From VRUE01 sp963705635 (GTDB lineage Bacteria; Actinomycetota; Thermoleophilia; Solirubrobacterales; 70-9), in NCBI GenBank assembly GCA_963705635.1, contig CAVPKH010000001.1, positions 496,001 through 560,000 on the forward strand: DNA of 64,000 nucleotides, given 5' to 3'. Below, one piece after another: positions 59,598 through 64,000 of this stretch. The position numbers and the translations under genes are program-made. Position 1 is the first letter of the stretch, and every line of letters begins with the position of its first letter. Under the pieces are notes generated by a model, which was not told the DNA's origin, did no database searches, and saw only the letters and a program-made list of their open reading frames with translations.

Positions 59598-59628
59598 TGG
59601 GCGCGGCTGGGCTCGAATCAGCGACCTC
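59598..59628 (-). repeat. tRNA 3'-end fragment, copy 2
   Basis: Minus strand: GAGGTCGCTGATTCGAGCCC then AGCCGCGCCCA. It matches copy 1 at 29 of 31 positions; the changes leave one mismatch in the T-stem (GCTGA/CCAGC), so it has decayed. Same orientation as copy 1, about 930 bases away. Confidence 0.65.
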
Positions 59629-59805
59629 TCGCGTGTGAGGAGCGCTGCTGGGGAGCGGAAAACCGGCCCCAAACCCGTATTCCCAAGAGGAATGATTCAT
59701 CTGCCGCCCCTCGATTTTCTGAGTCGCCCAATTGCGCTGTTTGCGGTCGATTCTCGGCGGGTTGGGCACTGGTGCCAGGCTTTCCCGGTCGTCGTCAGAG
59801 GCGGC

Positions 59806-59811
59806 TACCAT
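59806..59811 (+). promoter_or_regulatory. -10 box (TACCAT) for leaderless start at 59818
   Basis: TACCAT six bases before the ATG at 59818, first gene of the three-gene operon. Confidence 0.5.
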
Positions 59812-59817
59812 GCCCGC

Positions 59818-60012
59818 ATGTCCGATCCGCAGACAAAAGATGTCGCCGTCCTGATCGATGAGCTCTCAGCTCGACCGCAGCCGCCAGAAGAAATCACCTT
59901 GGAGGCGCTCCTCAAACGAGCCGGCGGGAAGCGCATGTCGAGGGAGGAGTTCGACAGGTATTTCGGCCACCTACCTACTGATGGCGAGGATAGGCCGCCC
60001 TCTTTGTCATGA
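59818..60012 (+). CDS. Small protein of unknown function, first in a three-gene operon
   Basis: 64 aa from ATG 59818, chosen because of the TACCAT box; a longer frame from 59635 crosses the tRNA-fragment flank. TKDVAVLIDELSARPQPPEE and ALLKRAGGKRMSREEFDRYF suggest two or three short helices. The size, charge and operon position resemble type II antitoxins, but no known DNA-binding motif is seen. It overlaps the next gene by 4 bases (ATGA). Confidence 0.6.
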   Translation: MSDPQTKDVAVLIDELSARPQPPEEITLEALLKRAGGKRMSREEFDRYFGHLPTDGEDRPPSLS

Positions 60013-60221
60013 TTTCCTCTGTGGAGCAGCCTCACGTCAAGCTCAGCGGCGACTACGAGGGTCCCTACGTTGTAGAGGAGGCCCGTTCAGACGGCCGTCT
60101 TCTCGTGGCCCCCGATACCTCCGCCCAGGCGATCATGGAGCGCCTGGGCCACGAGCCCGCAACGCTGGCCGAGTTCGAGGCTGCCTACGGGGCGGTAAAG
60201 CCCCCTGACGGCGAGCGCTGA
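60009..60221 (+). CDS. Small protein of unknown function, second in the operon
   Basis: 70 aa. EGPYVVEEARSDGRLLVAPD and TSAQAIMERLGHEPATLAEF form a strand-rich half and a helical half. Acidic overall. Coupled by ATGA to the gene before it and separated by three bases from the next, so all three products are probably made together. No family recognised. Confidence 0.6.
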   Translation: MISSVEQPHVKLSGDYEGPYVVEEARSDGRLLVAPDTSAQAIMERLGHEPATLAEFEAAYGAVKPPDGER

Positions 60222-60224
60222 GCC

Positions 60225-60602
60225 GTGGCCCTCAAGCGGGGCTTTGCGCCAGTGGCCTTTGACGAGCTGGCATGGCAGGACGATCTCCGTAAGGCGGGCA
60301 AGAGCGCCCGTCGCATCGGCGAAGAGACCCGCTCTCGCCTGGAGCGCGAGGGGCAGGCCGTGGATGCCCTATTCGCCTGCGACGAGGATGGGAGGGACGG
60401 CACAAGCCTCCCCGGCTGCGTGAAGGTCTACATCCCGCCGCCCGGGGGCCCGCTTGGCCTCGTATACCGACTCGCGAAGAACAAAGAGGGGCGCCTCTAT
60501 CTCGACCATCTGGCCTTCGGCGTCCGACACCATCCACCAGGGTCCGCCGCCGAGTCCGTCTACCGTCTGGCTCATCGACGACTGCATCGCCGCGACTCTT
60601 AG
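60225..60602 (+). CDS. Unknown protein, third in the operon; possible RelE/ParE-fold toxin
   Basis: 125 aa from GTG 60225. The N-terminal half is helical and basic (LRKAGKSARRIGEETRSRL). The C-terminal half, VKVYIPPPGGPLGLVYRLAK then NKEGRLYLDHLAFGVRHHP and a final basic helix (YRLAHRRLHRRDS), has the strand-turn-strand plus basic helix look of RelE/ParE toxins. This is weak evidence; it is the operon's best toxin candidate. Confidence 0.55.
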   Translation: MALKRGFAPVAFDELAWQDDLRKAGKSARRIGEETRSRLEREGQAVDALFACDEDGRDGTSLPGCVKVYIPPPGGPLGLVYRLAKNKEGRLYLDHLAFGVRHHPPGSAAESVYRLAHRRLHRRDS

Positions 60603-60769
60603 TTCGAAATCGCTGACCGATAGCGAGTTCATGTGGGTCGACGACGCGACATCATGGCGCCGTGGACTGGTTCATCATCCTTTCGGGCCGCCAGACCTGA
60701 CCCCGCTCCTGTTCGCTGTAGGCCAGGCAGGACTTTGCTGATCTATACCGATTCGGATATCTTGAGCCT

Positions 60770-60858
60770 CCGGAAATGCCGGAGTAGTTGAACGGGCAGT
60801 CTCGAAAACTGTTGCTGCGCCCTTGGCGTACCGTGGGTTCGAAATCCCACGTCCCGGC
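60770..60858 (+). tRNA. tRNA-Ser-like gene (anticodon CGA), atypical or decayed
   Basis: 89 bases. TGCCGGAGTAGTTGAACGGG is the tRNA-Ser D-region. The anticodon arm is GCAGT-CTCGAAA-ACTGT (anticodon CGA). A long variable arm, TGCGCC-CTT-GGCGTA, is typical of class II tRNA, and the T-arm is GTGGG-TTCGAAAT-CCCAC. Faults: the T-loop has eight bases instead of seven, and the acceptor (CCGGAAA with GTCCCGG) pairs at only five of seven positions and does not begin with G. Best read as a pseudo-tRNA or an odd accessory tRNA-Ser. Confidence 0.5.
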
Positions 60859-60884
60859 GGGATAGAAAGAGAAGAGGTGGGGAT

Positions 60885-63800
60885 TTGCGGGGTCCATGGG
60901 GGTTTTGGTCTGTATTGACGATGGTGGGCGGTCTGCTGGTGTTCGCCTCGAGCGCGTCGGCTTACGGACCGGAGAACCTTGACGCGGGCCTCCAGCACAC
61001 CTGCTTTGTGACGCCGGCCGGGACGGTCAAGTGCTGGGGCGACAACGAACACGGCCAGCTGGGCGACGGCACGACGACCGAGCGGCACGCCCCCGTTGAC
61101 GTCACTGGGGTCTCCGGAGCGACCGAGGTCACCGTGGGCGCGAGCTTCACCTGCGCCCTGACGGGAGAAGGCAAGGTCTGGTGCTGGGGCAACAACGAAC
61201 ACGGCCAGCTGGGCGACGGGACCACCACCGACAGACATAGTCCGGTCGAAGTCACCGGGCTGCCGCCCGTGGTCGAAATCGCAGCGGGAGGAGATCACAC
61301 CTGCGCGATCACCGAAGCGCTTGAGGTCAAGTGCTGGGGAGACAACCAACACGGCCAGCTGGGCGACGGCACGACGACCGAGCGGCACAGTCCGGTCGCG
61401 GTTATCGGTCTCGCTGAAGCCTATGAGATTGCTACCGGAACGGCGCACACTTGCGCGCGCTTCGAAGGCACGGTCTGGTGCTGGGGAGACAACCAACACG
61501 GCCAGCTGGGCGACGGCACGACGACCGAGCGGCACAGTCCGGTCCCCGCCGACATCTCCGGTCTTATTGGGGAGATCACGGCAGGAAGCGAACACACCTG
61601 CTCCGACGTTCAATATACGGTCTGGTGCTGGGGAGATAACGAACACGGCCAGCTGGGCGACGGGACCACCACCGACAGACATAGTCCGGTCCAAGTCACC
61701 GGACTCCCCGGTAGCGGAGCGCTAGCCGCAGGCGGGTCCTATACGTGCGCTGTCTCCTATTTTGCCTGGTGCTGGGGCAACAACGAACACGGCCAGCTGG
61801 GCGACGGAACGACGTCCGAGCGCCACACCCCCGTCAAGCTCGCCAACCACCCGATCAACGGCCTAATCGCGGCGGGGGACTCCTATGCGTGCACCCTCAA
61901 TGAATCCGGCAAGGTCCGGTGCTGGGGCAACAACGAACACGGCCAGTTGGGCGACGGCACGACGGCTGCCAGTTCCGCACCGGTTGGTGTCAAGACACTG
62001 GTAGGGGCGATCGCCGCGGCGACCGGAGGGTCGACATCGTGCGCTGTCACCGGTGGCGCAAAGGTCAAATGCTGGGGAGAGCAGAATGATGTCTCCTCCC
62101 CGACCGAGATTGCCGGCCTCGCGGGCGTCACTGGTATTGGCGTGGGCGGCAATCATTCCTGCGCGCTCGCCACCCAGATGGGCAAGGTTTGGTGCTGGGG
62201 AGATAACGAAGACGGTCAGCTTGGCGACGGGACCACGACCGATCGGGACGAGCCTGTGGGAGCCTCCGGTCTCGCGACCGCGACCGCGATCGCCCTCGGC
62301 GATCTCCATGCCTGTGCCGTGATCGAAACCGGGACGGTCAAGTGCTGGGGAGACAACCAACACGGCCAGCTGGGCGACGGCACGACGACCGAGCGGCACG
62401 CCCCCGTAGACGTCACTGGCGTCTCCGGAGCGATCGAGGTCACCGCGGGCGCGAGCTTTACCTGCGCCCTGACCGAAGGAGGCAAGGTCTGGTGCTGGGG
62501 CAACAACGAACACGGCCAGCTGGGCGACGGGACCACCGCCGACAGGCATAGCCCGGTCCAAGTCGTCGGGCTGCCGCCCGCGGTCGAAATCGCGGCGGGC
62601 GGAGATCACGCCTGCGCGATCACCGAAGCGCTCGAGGTCTGGTGCTGGGGCAACAACGAACACGGCCAGCTCGGCGACGACACGACCACCGAGCGGCACA
62701 GCCCGGTCGAAGTCGCCGGTCTCTCTGGAGCAGCCCAGATCACCTCCGGGGCCAACCACACCTGCGTGATAGGGACCGCAGCGTATGGACTTTTCTGGTG
62801 CTGGGGCAACAACGAACACGGCCAGCTGGGCGACGGCACGAAGACCGAGCGGCATGCCCCCGCCATGGTCCGGTTCCTGGCTGAAAGCTCGATGCTCGCC
62901 GCGGGCGGAGCGCATACCTGCGCCGTCCTGCGCTCGGGCCTCGTCGAATGCTGGGGCAACAACGAACACGGCCAGCTGGGCGACGGCACCAATGCCCAGC
63001 AGAGCAGCCCGGTCGACGCTCCGGTCGAACAGCAGGGCCAGAGGGTCTTCGTCCAGACGATCGACAACCTTACGCTTGGTGAACCTGACTTCCGGCTCGA
63101 GGCCAGGTCGACTTCCAATCTCGACGTCACCTATACGTCGCTGACTCCGGACGTCTGCACGATCGTCTCCCGCGAAGTCCATCTCGTCGGCCTCGGGGAA
63201 TGCAAGGTGGAGTCAGAACAGGCGGGCAACCTCAGATACGCCGCTGCCATCCCAGTCGAGCGTCGCTTTCAGGTCGGACTGACCCCCGGGACGGGGGCGA
63301 TATCGGGTCGAGTCACCAAGGAAGGCGGCGAACACGACCCTCTACCCCAGATCCTCGTCTGTGCGCTTCAAGATGAAGAGGAAGAGGATGGGGAAGGCCA
63401 GCATTGCGCACTCACCGACGCGGAAGGTAGATACATCATCGCGAACCTGCCAGTAGGCGTGTACTACGTTGAATTCTGGCCGCGATATTCGGGTGCCGGT
63501 TACGTGTTCGAGTACTACGAAAACACGCTGTCCTGGTCACACGCAAAACCAGTCGAAGTCATGGAAGACCTGGCGCAAGGAGTCGACGCTGAACTCACGG
63601 ATGGCGGCGAAATAGGCGGCAAGGTTACCGCTGCCTCAGACGGTGAACCGCTCGGCGATGTCCTCGTCTGCGCCGAAGACACCAGCCAAGAATTTGAAGA
63701 ATGCGAAGACACCGGCGTGGACGGCACCTACAGGATCCAAGGTCTGGTCAAAGACAAATACGCAGTCTCGTTTCTAGTGCCCGAAGGCGAAGGCTTTCGG

Positions 63801-64000
63801 AGCCAGGTCTACAAAGGCAAACCGGATCCGAGTGAAGCCGACCTCGTTCAGGTCGCGACCGGGGGAACGGTCGGAAATGTCAATGCCGCCCTTGAGCCGG
63901 AAGCGACCGTCACCGGGCACGTCAGCGACGCTTCGACCTCCGGCGGCCTCGGCGAAATCGAAGTCTGCGCCTTCGAGCTCACCGGGTTCGAATTCGAAGT
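60885..64000 (+). CDS. Secreted RCC1-repeat protein with regulatory-like modules, 3' end outside window
   Basis: Open from TTG 60885 (AAGAGGTGGGG upstream) to the window end, over 1038 aa; ATG 60921 is an alternative but would shorten the signal peptide (WSVLTMVGGLLVFASSASA). Residues ~30-710 are 14 RCC1-type blades with the core CWGDNEHGQLGDGTTTERH, spaced about 49 residues, enough for two seven-bladed propellers; blade 8 is degenerate (CWGEQNDVSSPTE). A linker (~720-800) leads to repeated Cys-containing carboxypeptidase-regulatory-like modules (GAISGRVTKEGGE, GGKVTAASDGEPLGDVLVCA, ATVTGHVSDAS). A surface or secreted binding protein is inferred; enzyme activity is not. Confidence 0.85.
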   Translation, partial: MRGPWGFWSVLTMVGGLLVFASSASAYGPENLDAGLQHTCFVTPAGTVKCWGDNEHGQLGDGTTTERHAPVDVTGVSGATEVTVGASFTCALTGEGKVWCWGNNEHGQLGDGTTTDRHSPVEVTGLPPVVEIAAGGDHTCAITEALEVKCWGDNQHGQLGDGTTTERHSPVAVIGLAEAYEIATGTAHTCARFEGTVWCWGDNQHGQLGDGTTTERHSPVPADISGLIGEITAGSEHTCSDVQYTVWCWGDNEHGQLGDGTTTDRHSPVQVTGLPGSGALAAGGSYTCAVSYFAWCWGNNEHGQLGDGTTSERHTPVKLANHPINGLIAAGDSYACTLNESGKVRCWGNNEHGQLGDGTTAASSAPVGVKTLVGAIAAATGGSTSCAVTGGAKVKCWGEQNDVSSPTEIAGLAGVTGIGVGGNHSCALATQMGKVWCWGDNEDGQLGDGTTTDRDEPVGASGLATATAIALGDLHACAVIETGTVKCWGDNQHGQLGDGTTTERHAPVDVTGVSGAIEVTAGASFTCALTEGGKVWCWGNNEHGQLGDGTTADRHSPVQVVGLPPAVEIAAGGDHACAITEALEVWCWGNNEHGQLGDDTTTERHSPVEVAGLSGAAQITSGANHTCVIGTAAYGLFWCWGNNEHGQLGDGTKTERHAPAMVRFLAESSMLAAGGAHTCAVLRSGLVECWGNNEHGQLGDGTNAQQSSPVDAPVEQQGQRVFVQTIDNLTLGEPDFRLEARSTSNLDVTYTSLTPDVCTIVSREVHLVGLGECKVESEQAGNLRYAAAIPVERRFQVGLTPGTGAISGRVTKEGGEHDPLPQILVCALQDEEEEDGEGQHCALTDAEGRYIIANLPVGVYYVEFWPRYSGAGYVFEYYENTLSWSHAKPVEVMEDLAQGVDAELTDGGEIGGKVTAASDGEPLGDVLVCAEDTSQEFEECEDTGVDGTYRIQGLVKDKYAVSFLVPEGEGFRSQVYKGKPDPSEADLVQVATGGTVGNVNAALEPEATVTGHVSDASTSGGLGEIEVCAFELTGFEFE
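61018..63000 (+). repeat. Tandem RCC1-blade repeats, ~147-bp period
   Basis: Fourteen copies of a blade with a near-invariant GAACACGGCCAGCTGGGCGA core, except copy 8. The block 61018-61332 recurs at about 62335-62643 with few changes, so the second propeller contains a copied section of the first. Confidence 0.75.

Noticed and set aside
61018..63000. Regular ~147-bp repeats as a CRISPR or satellite array
   Set aside because: They are in-frame RCC1 blades of one long coding sequence, with codon-level variation and no spacers.
61863..63182. Long minus-strand frames opposite the RCC1 gene
   Set aside because: They are periodic mirror frames of the repeat codons, with no start signals or recognisable domain.

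Overview
The window looks like chromosome of a high-G+C Gram-positive bacterium, most likely an actinomycete of the Thermoleophilia/Solirubrobacterales type. This is inferred from base composition, frequent GTG/TTG starts, NHL/FN3/propeller surface proteins with very basic C-termini, a collagen-like secreted protein with an actinobacterial signal peptide, a mycobacterial Rv2578c-type radical SAM protein, and an actinobacterial LexA box. No ribosomal RNA, transposase, integrase or CRISPR array is visible.

Layout. 1-4.7 kb: a giant secreted protein cut by the window edge, followed by two overlapping secreted-protein genes. 4.7-5.3 kb: a lipoprotein. 5.4-9.7 kb: six consecutive TetR-family regulators with no effector genes among them. 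9.65-10.3 kb: a VapBC-type module. 10.5-28.5 kb: one long plus-strand run of secreted genes (collagen-like, two FN3/propeller proteins, three more members of the giant family, one NHL protein). Most neighbours overlap by 4 bases. Six single-base frameshifts fall between 21.36 and 27.66 kb. 28.5-32.4 kb: a regulator/nucleotidyltransferase island with two HTH+NTase pairs, a third NTase with a small partner, a TetR gene, a truncated copy of that TetR gene, and a remnant of a small membrane protein. 32.4-36.7 kb: long-form dCTP deaminase, YtoQ, an NTF2-like protein, and an Rv2578c-type radical SAM enzyme split by a homing-endonuclease intein inside its Fe-S cysteine motif, behind a LexA box. 36.7-44.6 kb (minus strand): a tightly coupled operon of MFS exporter, oligopeptide ABC transporter (binding protein, two permeases, two ATPases) and an ATP-dependent DNA ligase.

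44.6-53 kb: an HD-GYP protein and a GAF-GGDEF protein (opposing c-di-GMP enzymes) mixed with metabolic and small genes: alcohol dehydrogenase, GST, pterin dehydratase, ArfB-type hydrolase, VOC and SHOCT proteins. 53-57 kb: a TetR gene between two DHA2-type drug exporters. 57-61 kb: an Mrr-type endonuclease, a sigma-like protein, two tRNA 3'-end fragments flanking a second AbrB/PIN module, a three-gene operon of unknown function, and an atypical tRNA-Ser-like gene. 60.9 kb to the right edge: a secreted protein with 14 RCC1 repeats followed by carboxypeptidase-regulatory-like modules, open at the window end.

Thirteen genes have a TANNNT box exactly six bases before the start codon, which points to widespread leaderless transcription and fixes many starts. 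The points I consider most worth following up are this start-anchored promoter pattern, the SOS-box/intein radical SAM gene, the surface array with shared cationic tails and a gene-conversion tract, long hairpins built across stop codons, and the nucleotidyltransferase island.
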